From positions 1,116,001-1,180,000 of the forward strand of contig NZ_CP041186.1 of the NCBI RefSeq assembly GCF_006517175.1: a DNA stretch of 64,000 bases. The letters run 5' to 3'. The DNA is from Persicimonas caeni. GTDB taxonomy: Bacteria; Myxococcota_A; Bradymonadia; Bradymonadales; Bradymonadaceae. The notes under the pieces were generated by a model, which was not told the origin of the DNA, did not search any database, and saw nothing but the letters and a program-made list of their open reading frames with translations. Shown in pieces: positions 18,654 through 26,934 of this stretch. Both the position numbers and the translations under genes were made by a program. Position 1 is the first letter of the stretch. Each line of letters opens with the position of its first letter.

Positions 18654-20264
18654 TCAGCGGCTGCACTCCGAGTTGATGTTGAAGACATAGGCCCCCAACT
18701 CGTCTCGCCAGTATTCCCCGTCGAACGTCCAATACATTTGCTCGTCACTGATCTTAATCTCGGGCGAATCGGTGACATTCCCCTGGACGTTCATGCCCGC
18801 GCGGATGTCTGCCTCGATCTGGCCCTGCTCGGCGCGGGCGACCTCGAACGTGATCTCTTCCTTCTGCATGATCAGCTCTTCGAGCTCGCGCACCACACGC
18901 TGCAGGCGCTGCTGAGCTACGGTGCCAGCGTCGCTGACCGCGAAGCTCAACGCCAACTCGGACTCCTGCAAAAGCGAAGTTCCCAGCGGACTCGACTGCC
19001 AAGCGTCGGGCATGGTGCCGATCTTCTCTTTCTCTTTTCGAATCGTGTCGACGAGGTCGAACTTACGCTCGACCTGAGCGTCGTCCAGCGCAGCATCCAA
19101 GATCTGGTAGACCTGCGGGTCGAACTCGGCGCTGCCGCCTTCGAGCTTCTCGAGCCACTCGAACATTGCGGTCGGATCTTGATAGTCGGTCAATACCGCC
19201 TGCACATCGTCTTTGAGGGGAGCGTAGTAGTAATCGAAGTCCTCGAGTACGTAGCGCACACGCTCGTACTTGCAGTTGTAGAAGAAGATCACCGCCGACA
19301 GAATCGGCCCCTCGGGGAAGTAGGCGTCGGCGAAAAACGGCGAGTTCAGGCTGTGCAGGTTGCCCAGCGCCTTGTTGTAATCGTCGGTCTGGAAGAAGGC
19401 CCAGCTCGACTCGAACAGCGCCTGCGGCCAGCGCACCGAACTGCGGTCGATATTCGAGTAGTATTTGAGGCTCGTGCCGTAGTCGCCCGTCGAGTAGAAC
19501 ACGCGCGCCATGCCGAAGGTCGTCAGCTCCTTGAGCTCTTGCTCCTCGGGAGTCAGTGCTGTGCTCTCTTCTTTGGAGCGAAGGTGGGAGAGCACCGTCT
19601 TGAACTCTTGGACGGCGGGCTTGGCCTCGTAGTTGGCCACGTGGGTGATCGCAGCGATGTAGTGCGCCTTTCCATAGTGCTCACTGCGCTTGCTGACCGC
19701 GGTCAGAAGGCGAAGTGCTTCCGCATTGTTCATCTGCTGGTACAGATGGCGGCCTACCAAGTAGGCGAACTGGTCGCGGTACTTTTCGGGAACATCTTGC
19801 GGGTAATAGCTGGCGTAGGGAGCCAGTCGCTGCATCAGCGAGGGGTCACCGGGAATGACATCGGTCAACAGGACCAGGCCACGCAACGTGGGCAGATAAT
19901 ACGGGTGCGACTCTCCGGCGTCGACGATGCGGCCGAAGTAGCTCAAAGCCCCCTGATACAACTCCATTCGCAGCAGCGTCTTTCCGAGTTCATACTCGGC
20001 TTCGGGCACATAGGCCTCGGCGGCCACGTCTTCCGAGGAGACCACCTTGTAGAACATCAGGCTGGCCTCGTCGTACTTCTTCTGTTCGTAGAGCTTTTTG
20101 CCCTCGGCCAGAAGGTCCGCAAAGGGGCCGGTCTTCTCGGGAGAGGCTTCCTCTTCGACTTCTTCTTCGCCGAAGGACATCGTGCCCTGAGCCCCGGCCT
20201 GACTGACCGCGACTAGCTGGATAGCTAGGAGGACGAGAAAACCACTCAGAAAGCGCTTCGACAT
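18654..20264 (-). CDS. Exported TPR-like protein, GltC-like
   Basis: Predicted 536 aa from ATG 20264, with GGAG 8 nt upstream. The signal peptide SKRFLSGFLVLLAIQLVAVSQAGAQ is followed by an acidic segment and helical repeats typical of TPR scaffolds (FADLLAEGKKLYEQKKYDEA, LGKTLLRMELYQGALSYFG, GMARVFYSTGDYGTSLKYY). The C-terminal third has a long coiled-coil stretch (RVVRELEELIMQKEEITFEV) and ends in a Tyr/Trp-rich tail (QMYWTFDGEYWRDELGAYVF). It is the first large gene of the TPR cluster and sits 82 bp upstream of the GltD-like gene. GltC of Myxococcus is a periplasmic protein in the same complex; the link here rests on context and size and is tentative. Confidence 0.82.
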   Translation of the reverse strand: MSKRFLSGFLVLLAIQLVAVSQAGAQGTMSFGEEEVEEEASPEKTGPFADLLAEGKKLYEQKKYDEASLMFYKVVSSEDVAAEAYVPEAEYELGKTLLRMELYQGALSYFGRIVDAGESHPYYLPTLRGLVLLTDVIPGDPSLMQRLAPYASYYPQDVPEKYRDQFAYLVGRHLYQQMNNAEALRLLTAVSKRSEHYGKAHYIAAITHVANYEAKPAVQEFKTVLSHLRSKEESTALTPEEQELKELTTFGMARVFYSTGDYGTSLKYYSNIDRSSVRWPQALFESSWAFFQTDDYNKALGNLHSLNSPFFADAYFPEGPILSAVIFFYNCKYERVRYVLEDFDYYYAPLKDDVQAVLTDYQDPTAMFEWLEKLEGGSAEFDPQVYQILDAALDDAQVERKFDLVDTIRKEKEKIGTMPDAWQSSPLGTSLLQESELALSFAVSDAGTVAQQRLQRVVRELEELIMQKEEITFEVARAEQGQIEADIRAGMNVQGNVTDSPEIKISDEQMYWTFDGEYWRDELGAYVFNINSECSR

Positions 20265-20393
20265 GGATTTGGCTCCATGAAAAGATTCTAGTAGACGCGC
20301 AGGCGCTAACCTCGCGCAGATATTCATCAGGGTCTCTCGGTGCTGCTCGCCGCCCCGGCCAACGTGGTTACGCCGGCCAGTCGCAGACCGTCG

Positions 20394-20726
20394 TCACTCA
20401 TCGATGTCGACGTCTTCGACGCAGTAGCTGGTGTTCGAGCCGAACGGGAACTGCCGGCACTTTCCGGCCACACAATCGCCGTCGGACTCGCAGGTCGTCG
20501 TGCAGAACGCCTGACTCCCCTTGTACCGCGCGCAGATCTGAGTTTCACACTGCAAGTTCTGCTCTTCGACACAGCTCACGTTAGACTCGGGATCGGCACA
20601 CAGGCTCCCCGCTTCCAGATCGCAGCTGGCGTACATATCGTCGCCGCACGCGGTCAGGGTCACCGTCAGCGCCAATAGGGCCCCGGCAAAGAGTGAGCCT
20701 CCCAAAAAGTGACGCCATCGCTGCAT
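20394..20726 (-). CDS. Small Cys-rich lipoprotein
   Basis: Predicted 110 aa from ATG 20726 with GGAGGAAGG just upstream. The N-terminus MQRWRHFLGGSLFAGALLAL ends in the lipobox TLTACG. The mature part has ten further Cys in short spacings (SLCADPESNVSCVEEQ, FCTTTCESDGDCVAGKC), suggesting several disulfides in a small knotted domain of the Dickkopf/EGF-like style common in myxobacterial surface lipoproteins. It ends in DVDIDE. It is 129 bp upstream of the GltC-like gene and could be part of that transcript. No function can be assigned. Confidence 0.8.
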   Translation of the reverse strand: MQRWRHFLGGSLFAGALLALTVTLTACGDDMYASCDLEAGSLCADPESNVSCVEEQNLQCETQICARYKGSQAFCTTTCESDGDCVAGKCRQFPFGSNTSYCVEDVDIDE

Positions 20727-20936
20727 TCGCCTTCCTCCACACACCACAGATGACCATTGAGATTCATGCTGCATGCAGAATGCACTTGAAGGCGCACTCT
20801 CGTCAAGGTCGCTCTCTGACTCGGGATGAGCGCCTTTTGCAGTTTATTGTCGTCTACCACAGCATCAATTCTTGCTCTGACAAGAATCAATTCTTTTTGA
20901 GACAATGCGAACCACGCAAGAATGAAACAAGAACGA

Positions 20937-20969
20937 AAGAAGGCCGGCGGAATACCCGCCGGCCTTCTT
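20937..20969 (-). terminator. Strong hairpin terminator after the E/A-rich lipoprotein gene
   Basis: A perfect 14-bp stem (arms 20937-20950 and 20956-20969, core GGCCGGCGG / CCGCCGGCC) with a 5-nt loop lies just past the stop at 20994. The minus strand then reads TTCGTTCTTG, a T-rich tail. Confidence 0.85.
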
Positions 20970-20993
20970 CGATCCTAACGGATCAGCAGCGAC

Positions 20994-21320
20994 TCACATG
21001 CTGTCGTCCGCTTCGGGCTCTTCTTCAGCCGCTTCTTCTTCCATCTCTTCGCCAGCTTCTTCAGCGGCTTCTTCGGTCTCTTCAGCGGCCTCTTCAGCGC
21101 CTTCCTCGACCTCTTCAGCAGCTTCTTCGGTTTCCTCAGCTGCTTCCTCGGCAGCCTCTTCGGTCTCCTCAGCAGCTTCTTCGGTCTCCTCTTCCATCGG
21201 CGCTTCCTGCTCCTTGACCTCTTCCTGAGCTTCGTCAGGCTTGGCTTCGCCGTTGCTGCAAGCGGTGGCGAACGAGAACGAGAGCGCGATCAAAGCGATC
21301 AACAGACTCTTGAGCTTCAT
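20994..21320 (-). CDS. Small Glu/Ala-repeat lipoprotein
   Basis: Predicted 108 aa from ATG 21320; AAGGAG lies 8 nt upstream, whereas an in-frame GTG overlaps that site. The signal peptide MKLKSLLIALIALSFSF ends in the lipobox ATACS. The mature protein is almost only Glu, Ala and Thr in repeats of the type EEAAEETEEAAEE, ending EPEADDSM. Such a sequence should form a highly acidic extended helix or coil anchored to the membrane. It is monocistronic: a strong terminator follows and a 360-bp gap precedes it. Function unknown; a periplasmic spacer or cation-binding role is only a guess. Confidence 0.82.
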   Translation of the reverse strand: MKLKSLLIALIALSFSFATACSNGEAKPDEAQEEVKEQEAPMEEETEEAAEETEEAAEEAAEETEEAAEEVEEGAEEAAEETEEAAEEAGEEMEEEAAEEEPEADDSM

Positions 21321-21682
21321 GGTTGTCACTCCTTAAACTTTTGGTGTGGGCCCAGGGTTTTCAACAAGCCAGTGCACGGCATGGCAACGTGTCGGTCAAC
21401 GGTCCCTGTGAACCACTTCAATCAACTGATTGTCACTGGCAAAGCCATACGTGCCAACAATATGCCTCTTTTGGGCTTAGCACGTTCCTATACATTTTCA
21501 AGAAATAAGTCCTCGTGTCTAGATAATTCTCATGGCAGCCCGATCTTTTTTGGAGGCGCAACCTGAGGAGCGGGCTTTGAACCCGCACTCGCCTGTTATA
21601 TAAACGCGGGAGCGCTCGCCGAGTCTTGTTGCTGCCGGCGAGCGATCGCAAGCTTGATTTCTCTCCGGCGGAGAAGCCTGTC
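21321..21682. other. Divergent intergenic region
   Basis: This 362-bp region separates the E/A-rich lipoprotein (minus) from the metalloprotease (plus) and must hold both promoters. It is AT-richer than its surroundings and contains TTATATAA near 21596 and a hairpin GCGGG-CTTTGAA-CCCGC near 21576. No gene or further named element is visible. Confidence 0.5.
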
Positions 21683-23272
21683 ATGTCGATTCATCGTCTG
21701 TCCTGTCGCATTGTTTGTACCCTTCTGTTCGTCGCGGCATTCGCCCCGGCTTCGGCCCTCGGCCAGCAAAAGGAGCAAGCCTCCGCCAACCCCGAAAGCA
21801 CTGCCGACGACGCCAAAGCTGGTGCCGACGCCAGCGGTGAGCGCCTGCTCGAAGAGGCGGCCGAGATCTCGGGCGAAGTCGCCAGGATCCGCGGCCTATC
21901 GCTCAAGCACGAAATCAAAAAGGGCATTCGCAACCGCGACCAACTCCGCAAGGTGCTCATCGAGCGGCTCGCCGAAGAGGTCACTGACGAAGATGTCGAA
22001 AACGAAGCCAAAGTTTTCAAGAAGTTAGGCTTGATGCCCGAGGACCTCGACTACAAGCAAACCTTGCTGGACGTGTTGACCGAGCAGATCGCCGGGTTTT
22101 ACGACCAAAACGCCAAAGAGCTGTACATCATGCAGGGGATCCCCCTGGAGTTGCAGCGACCGGCAATGGCTCATGAAATCTTCCACGCCATCCAAGACCA
22201 GCACTTCGACATCAAGCGCATGGTCGAGCCGATCAGCAGCAAGGAGAACGGTGATTTCGCCTTGGCACGCTCGGCGCTCATCGAGGGCGACGCCAGTGTG
22301 GTGATGATCGACTTCTCGTTGTACGAGGAAGGCGTTCTGCCGCGCGACCAAGTGCGCAGCATCATCGACATTCCCATGATGGCCAACGTCCTCACGCAGT
22401 TGACCCGGGAGGATATCGGAGCTCTGCAACAGATGGTCCCTCAGGGGACAAACCCCTCCTCTCCGGTCGATCCGTCGCAGCTGTCCGAGTCGGCCTTGGC
22501 CGACGCACCGCGCATGATCCGCAAGCTCCTCGTATTTCCCTACTTTGGGGGCATGCGTTTCGTAATCAAGACCCGCTTGGGGCATGACTGGGAGCGCGTC
22601 AATCAAGTTTACAAGAACCCGCCCGTCTCCACCGAGCAGATCTTGCACCCGGAACGCTACTTCGCCGGAGACGAGCCCGTGCGTCTCGACTACAACGTCG
22701 AGCCGACCTTCGAAGACGACGCACTCATCTACGACAGCGTGTTGGGCGAGTACCAGATGCGCTTGGTCCTCGAAGAGCATCTGCTCGAGGGCGAAGACGG
22801 CCAGAAGAATCGTGCCCCGCTCGACAAGGCGCTCGATGGCTGGGACGGCGACCGGCTGCGCGCCTACGAGACGTCCGAGGGCCAAACCCTCATTTCGCAT
22901 CTGAGCGTCTGGGATTCTCTCGACGACGCTGACGAATACTTCGACGCGCTCGTCGAGATGATGAAGGTGCGTTATCCCGACGCGAAGTTGACTCACAACC
23001 GCGGCAAGTACGGCCAGTCCGTGTGCATGCGCGCCGGCGAAGGCGATGAGGCCGAGCGCATCTATCTCGAGCAATGGGGTGACCTGGTGCTGCATCTCGA
23101 AGGCGCTCCCACCAAGCTCGACGCCAAGGGCAAAGAGACCGACACCACCGCTTATATCCTCCGGGAGCGCATCATGCGCACCGTCGAGCGCACGCCCTTC
23201 GCAGAAGTCTACGAGCAGAAGGTCGAGGCTTACGACGCCGAGGCGGCGACCAAGGATGCGAGCGACCGGTAG
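21683..23272 (+). CDS. Exported HExxH zinc metalloprotease-like protein, family not recognised
   Basis: Predicted 529 aa from ATG 21683 (GGAG 10 nt upstream). The N-terminus is a signal peptide (CTLLFVAAFAPASALGQ). After a charged helical region comes TEQIAGFYDQNAKELYIMQ and then MAHEIFHAIQDQHFD, with HExxH at residues 164-168. A conserved-looking LIEGDAS follows with Glu201, 37 residues downstream, a good gluzincin-type third zinc ligand. The C-terminal 300 residues contain mixed alpha/beta sequence without a domain I recognise. It is most likely a periplasmic or secreted peptidase. It stands alone on the plus strand and converges with yraN. The assignment as a peptidase rests on the motif alone. 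Confidence 0.8.
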   Translation: MSIHRLSCRIVCTLLFVAAFAPASALGQQKEQASANPESTADDAKAGADASGERLLEEAAEISGEVARIRGLSLKHEIKKGIRNRDQLRKVLIERLAEEVTDEDVENEAKVFKKLGLMPEDLDYKQTLLDVLTEQIAGFYDQNAKELYIMQGIPLELQRPAMAHEIFHAIQDQHFDIKRMVEPISSKENGDFALARSALIEGDASVVMIDFSLYEEGVLPRDQVRSIIDIPMMANVLTQLTREDIGALQQMVPQGTNPSSPVDPSQLSESALADAPRMIRKLLVFPYFGGMRFVIKTRLGHDWERVNQVYKNPPVSTEQILHPERYFAGDEPVRLDYNVEPTFEDDALIYDSVLGEYQMRLVLEEHLLEGEDGQKNRAPLDKALDGWDGDRLRAYETSEGQTLISHLSVWDSLDDADEYFDALVEMMKVRYPDAKLTHNRGKYGQSVCMRAGEGDEAERIYLEQWGDLVLHLEGAPTKLDAKGKETDTTAYILRERIMRTVERTPFAEVYEQKVEAYDAEAATKDASDR

Positions 23273-23290
23273 ACGCCTTTCGGGACGCGG

Positions 23291-23719
23291 CTACCAGACC
23301 CGCCCGTCAGCATCGAACGCACAGGGAAAATGCGTCAGCTTCGGCTCTTCGCCGCTCAGGTCGATGGCAATGACGTCGAAGCGAACGTTGACCTTGCGAA
23401 CCTTCTCTTTTTGCAGATACACCTTCGCCAGGCGCACCAACCGCCCACGTTTGCGGGCGTTGACCGAAGCTTCCGGAGGCGGCCCCAATGGGGTGCGCTT
23501 GGTCTTGACCTCGACAAACGCCAGTGTCTGCTCCATTCGGTGGCCCACCTTGCCGTAGCGGCTGGCCACCATGTCCAACTCGCCCATCTTGAGGGTGTAG
23601 TTGCGGTGCAAGACCTCCCAACCCAACTCGCGCATATGTTCGGCAGCGAGATCTTCGCCAGCCATCCCAATTTCGCGACGCGGGTCAAGGTCTTTCGAGT
23701 CGTCTTTCGTCTGTTCCAT
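23291..23719 (-). CDS. yraN: YraN/UPF0102 family nuclease-like protein
   Basis: Predicted 142 aa from ATG 23719 with GGAG 8 nt upstream; an earlier in-frame GTG has no better signal. The sequence follows the UPF0102 pattern: GMAGEDLAAEHMRELGWEVL, RNYTLKMGELDMVA and LAFVEVKTKRTPLG, with the GELD and EVK residues forming a PD-(D/E)xK-like nuclease core, then a helical tail with KVYLQKEKVR. The family is found next to rnhB in many genomes, as here. Cellular role is poorly defined; nucleic-acid processing is assumed. The ~140-bp leader upstream contains a 37-nt motif that recurs elsewhere in the window. Confidence 0.92.
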   Translation of the reverse strand: MEQTKDDSKDLDPRREIGMAGEDLAAEHMRELGWEVLHRNYTLKMGELDMVASRYGKVGHRMEQTLAFVEVKTKRTPLGPPPEASVNARKRGRLVRLAKVYLQKEKVRKVNVRFDVIAIDLSGEEPKLTHFPCAFDADGRVW

Positions 23720-23755
23720 CTCGTTTTCTCCACGGAAGAGTGACACACGGTCCCT

Positions 23756-23792
23756 ATTACGGTTTTCGGCAAGAAGGGCCGAATCGTTGCGT
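23756..23792. repeat. Conserved hairpin motif, copy 1
   Basis: This 37-nt segment begins with the 17-nt core ATTACGGTTTTCGGCAA and ends with AATCGTTGCGT. Both ends recur exactly at 54619-54654, with a different middle of 8-9 nt. Each copy can fold: here TTCGGC pairs with GCCGAA. It lies between rnhB and yraN. Confidence 0.6.
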
Positions 23793-23860
23793 GTGTGTGG
23801 AGAAAAAAAACGAAAACCGCCCCCACAGCGGCACCTGACGGGGGATCGCGGCGTCGTTTT

Positions 23861-24535
23861 CTATTTGCGGAGCTTGTCGCGGTATTCGCGCACACCACCG
23901 AACGTGAGCCGGTGGATGGGACAAGGTCCGTACTCGGCAACCGCATCGCGGTGCTGCTTGGTAGGATAGCCTTTGTTGCTGGCAAACCCGTATTCCGGCC
24001 ACTGTTCGTGATGGCGCGCCATGACCTCGTCACGGGAAACCTTCGCCAGAATACTGGCCGCCGCGATGGCTCGGCTACGTGCATCGCCTTTGACGACCGC
24101 GCGCTGCGGGAGCGACAGTTTGACGGGCATATTGCCGTCGATGAAGACGTAATCGGGAGGACCGTCGAGTTGCTCACACACCTCAGCGACGGCCGCCTCC
24201 ATGGCGCGATGAGTCGCCTGGAGAATATTGATTTCGTCGATCACGGCATGATCGCTGAACGTGATACTGAAAGCCGGCGCCGAAGCTTGGATGAGTTCGA
24301 AGGCCTCTTCACGGCGCGTTTGCTCGAGCTTTTTGGAGTCGTCGAGCAGTTCGAGCCAAGGCTCTTCGAGCGCTTCGAGATCTATTGCGACTGCCGACGC
24401 ATAAACCGGACCGGCCAATGGGCCTCGCCCGGCCTCGTCGACGCCGATGATAAACCGGTAGCCCTGGGAGACACACCAGTCTTCGAGTTCGCCGATGACC
24501 GGCTCGCCTTTCTGAAAGAGATTCTGCTGACTCAT
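23861..24535 (-). CDS. rnhB: Ribonuclease HII
   Basis: Predicted 224 aa from ATG 24535; an in-frame GTG at 24559 overlaps the end of the preceding gene. It cleaves the RNA strand of RNA-DNA hybrids and removes misincorporated ribonucleotides in the cytoplasm. Visible motifs: GVDEAGRGPLAGPV with the catalytic Asp-Glu, DDSKKLEQTRRE, YVFIDGN and ARSRAIAAASILAKVSRDE, the full RNase HII set. The start codon is 11 nt after the stop of the SMC-like gene, so the two are probably co-transcribed. The rplS...rnhB-yraN order is common in proteobacteria. Confidence 0.97.
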   Translation of the reverse strand: MSQQNLFQKGEPVIGELEDWCVSQGYRFIIGVDEAGRGPLAGPVYASAVAIDLEALEEPWLELLDDSKKLEQTRREEAFELIQASAPAFSITFSDHAVIDEINILQATHRAMEAAVAEVCEQLDGPPDYVFIDGNMPVKLSLPQRAVVKGDARSRAIAAASILAKVSRDEVMARHHEQWPEYGFASNKGYPTKQHRDAVAEYGPCPIHRLTFGGVREYRDKLRK

Positions 24536-24546
24536 GGACGGTCGGT

Positions 24547-26292
24547 TTATCCGCTGCACAATACGATATGACTCTTCTTCGCGGCGCTCTCGAACACCTC
24601 GTCGAAGGCGTCTGAGACATTCGAACCGAAGTCGTCACGCGGGTCATTGACCCAGATGGTCTCGAAGTAGCCCCCCGAACGATCGGCGGTGTTCACGTGA
24701 AGCGCCAGCGCCAAGGCCGCCTTGACGATACGCTCTTCAGAGCTTCGCGTGCGTCGCCACATCTCGAGCTTATCGTCGCTCAGATCGCGAACGCGCAAGT
24801 CGCCCTCGGGCGAAAGCTCCACACCCTTGAACCGATTGCCGAGCACGTGCCCACAGATCTTGCCCCACATCTTGCGGGTTCGAGACTGCAATCCACTCGC
24901 AGTCCACTGCCCCGTGCGCTCGGCGGCCAACTTGAGTCGACCGAATGCAGTCTGGGGCACCTCTTCGGGCTCGTCGTCTTCGTCGTCAGAAAGGGCGTCG
25001 GCTGGCTCGATGCCAAGGCTCTGCAGATCGTTCTCGAGCTGGAAGGTCGACATGACGAACTCCGGAAGCAACGTGCGCTCGGCCTCTAGATCCTCGAGCT
25101 CTTCCTCGAGTTCGGCGATCGTGGCTGCCGCGGCTTTGTAGGTAGGATCGCGGCGTGCTTCCGTGGCTTTGGCCTCGAGTTGCTCGATGATCTGCTCGAG
25201 CTTGCTGGTCTTCTCGACGCGGACGAACAATTCCTCTTCGTTCTCGACACCCGCGTGAATCAACAGATGATTGATCTGCTCGCGAAACGAGACTTCCTCT
25301 TCGCGCACCTGGTTGAGGCGGCGCTTGATCGATTCTAGGCGCACTTGGTGCACACTGGCCCGTTCGAGATCGGTGAAGTACTTGAGCAACACCCAGGCAA
25401 CCATGCCGAAGCCGACGACATTGACCGCGGCGGCCTGTCTCAGCGTGTCGTGCATGCCGACCGACACCCCGAGCGCGGCCACGCCGATCGCCAGTCCGGC
25501 CCAGAAGAGCGGCACCTTCCAAGGACGATCGGGCAGCTTTCGCTCCACGTCGATGCGCTCGTCTTCTTCCTGGCGAATCAGACGATCGAGCTGGTGGTCG
25601 AACTCCTCGAAGCGCTCGTCCTTCTCCGATAACAGAGACAGATCTTCCTCGGAGAGATCATCGAGTCGCAATTGCTCGAGCTTGGCTTTCGCCTGCTCGA
25701 GCTTCTCTTCGATCTTGGCGCCGGTGCCGAGTTGTTTGCGTTGCTCGGCAATCTTGCCCTCGATATTCTTGATTCGGTCCTCGAGTGTTTCGACACGCAC
25801 GGCGGTGCGATACTTCTCGACGAGCTCACGGCCGCGCTCGTCGAGTGCAGCAGCGCCGTTCGCGGGGTCGTAGAGCTCGTCGTCGTCGAATCGCCAGAGG
25901 TTCAGCGCTGCAAAGGACTCGAAGTCCGGCAGACCGAGTTCGCCGGCCAACGCTTCGACCGTGGCATCCTCGCCCTTGGCGAGGCCGGTATAGCCCCCCT
26001 CGCCTTTTCTCTGTAGACGCAGCGACGACGGCTTGCCTCGGCGCAGCACGCGATACTCTTTGTCATCTTGCTCGAACACCACCGCCAACTTGATCGTGCC
26101 GTCCTGCTTCAACTGCTCGTCCAGCGGCGAAGGCACACGGGAGGGGTACAGTAGCGCGATGACAAGCGCGTGAACGTCGGCGGTCGTCAGGTCCGACGGA
26201 AGACTCATCCGGTCGACGCCGGGGGCCGTGGCCAGCCGGACCGGCGACTCGCAACCGAATACACCTTGGAATATGATCTCTCGGATTCGCAT
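24547..26292 (-). CDS. Coiled-coil membrane protein resembling a degenerate SMC/YhaN-type ATPase
   Basis: Predicted 581 aa from ATG 26292. The start MRIREIIFQGVFGCESPVRL recalls the first strand of RecF/SMC/YhaN ATPases, but where the Walker A loop should be (residues ~25-45, PGVDRMSLPSDLTTADV) no GxxGKS/T is present. Residues 160-250 and 310-420 are coiled coil, and two membrane spans lie between them (about 258-278 and 287-306). The C-terminal part has an ABC-signature-like LSDDKLEMWRR, a following ALALALHVN and a Walker-B-like ETIWVNDPRDDFGS. The layout mimics YhaN with a membrane hairpin in the coil but has lost nucleotide-binding residues. It sits between rplS and rnhB; function unknown. 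Confidence 0.85.
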   Translation of the reverse strand: MRIREIIFQGVFGCESPVRLATAPGVDRMSLPSDLTTADVHALVIALLYPSRVPSPLDEQLKQDGTIKLAVVFEQDDKEYRVLRRGKPSSLRLQRKGEGGYTGLAKGEDATVEALAGELGLPDFESFAALNLWRFDDDELYDPANGAAALDERGRELVEKYRTAVRVETLEDRIKNIEGKIAEQRKQLGTGAKIEEKLEQAKAKLEQLRLDDLSEEDLSLLSEKDERFEEFDHQLDRLIRQEEDERIDVERKLPDRPWKVPLFWAGLAIGVAALGVSVGMHDTLRQAAAVNVVGFGMVAWVLLKYFTDLERASVHQVRLESIKRRLNQVREEEVSFREQINHLLIHAGVENEEELFVRVEKTSKLEQIIEQLEAKATEARRDPTYKAAAATIAELEEELEDLEAERTLLPEFVMSTFQLENDLQSLGIEPADALSDDEDDEPEEVPQTAFGRLKLAAERTGQWTASGLQSRTRKMWGKICGHVLGNRFKGVELSPEGDLRVRDLSDDKLEMWRRTRSSEERIVKAALALALHVNTADRSGGYFETIWVNDPRDDFGSNVSDAFDEVFESAAKKSHIVLCSG

Positions 26293-26357
26293 ACGTGCAG
26301 TTTAGCGCCGCTGGCGGGCTGTTGTCTACCGCTTTGGTACACGTCGGCGATGAACGC

Positions 26358-26404
26358 AAAAAGCCAGCGGCCCGCCGATAGAAAAAGGCGGGCGCTGGCT
26401 TTTT
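26358..26404 (-). terminator. Terminator after rplS
   Basis: GCCAGCG(g)CCCGCC (26363-26376) pairs with GGCGGGCGCTGGC (26387-26399), a 13-bp stem with one bulged G. A-tract on the left and T-tract on the right make it usable on both strands. It separates the ribosomal genes from the SMC-like gene. Confidence 0.85.
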
Positions 26405-26429
26405 ACGCAGTCTTCAAAGGCGAACGAAC

Positions 26430-26789
26430 TCAGACGCCCTTACGCTCGCGCTTGCTGCGGATACGCGCCGACTTACCGGTGCGCTCACGCAGGTAGTAGA
26501 GCTTGGCGCGGCGCACGCGGCCGATGTTGCCCAACTCGATCTTCTCGATACGCGGGCTGTGCACCGGGAAGATACGCTCGACGCCGATGCCGCCGGCCGA
26601 GATCTTGCGCACGGTGAAGGTCTCTTTGAGGCCGGAGCCGCTTCGGCCCAGGACGACACCTTCGAACACCTGGACGCGCTCTTTGTCACCCTCGCGAATG
26701 CGGAGGTGGACGCGCACGGTATCACCGGAGCGGAAGTGAGGAACGTCCTCGCGAAGCTGCTGCTCTTCAATCTTGTCAATAAGGCTCAT
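26430..26789 (-). CDS. rplS: 50S ribosomal protein L19
   Basis: Predicted 119 aa from ATG 26789 (GGAG 8 nt upstream). L19 lies at the 30S-50S interface. Diagnostic stretches: [59 protein letters not shown] and [18 protein letters not shown]. Length and motifs are normal. It is preceded by trmD with a 145-bp gap that may contain its own promoter, and is followed by a strong terminator. This is the standard rpsP-rimM-trmD-rplS order. Confidence 0.98.
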   Translation of the reverse strand: MSLIDKIEEQQLREDVPHFRSGDTVRVHLRIREGDKERVQVFEGVVLGRSGSGLKETFTVRKISAGGIGVERIFPVHSPRIEKIELGNIGRVRRAKLYYLRERTGKSARIRSKRERKGV

Positions 26790-26934
26790 GGTTCGTCTCC
26801 ACCGTTGTGTGGCGGTCAATCGATTTTATGGCTCGTCCGTTCCGACGGCAGGGCCGGCGAAACCGGGGTTACACTAGTTGGACCCTCGCCAAGGGCGGGG
26901 TGATGTAACACGACACCCGAGCGAAGTAAAGACG

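Noticed and set aside
15101-18676. Plus-strand open frame of 1191 aa
   Set aside because: It is the mirror of the GltD-like TPR gene, whose minus-strand frame has a signal peptide, ribosome binding site and TPR motifs.
21560-21600. tRNA gene suggested by a T-arm-like GCGGG-loop-CCCGC hairpin
   Set aside because: No matching acceptor stem, D-arm or anticodon arm could be built around it on either strand.
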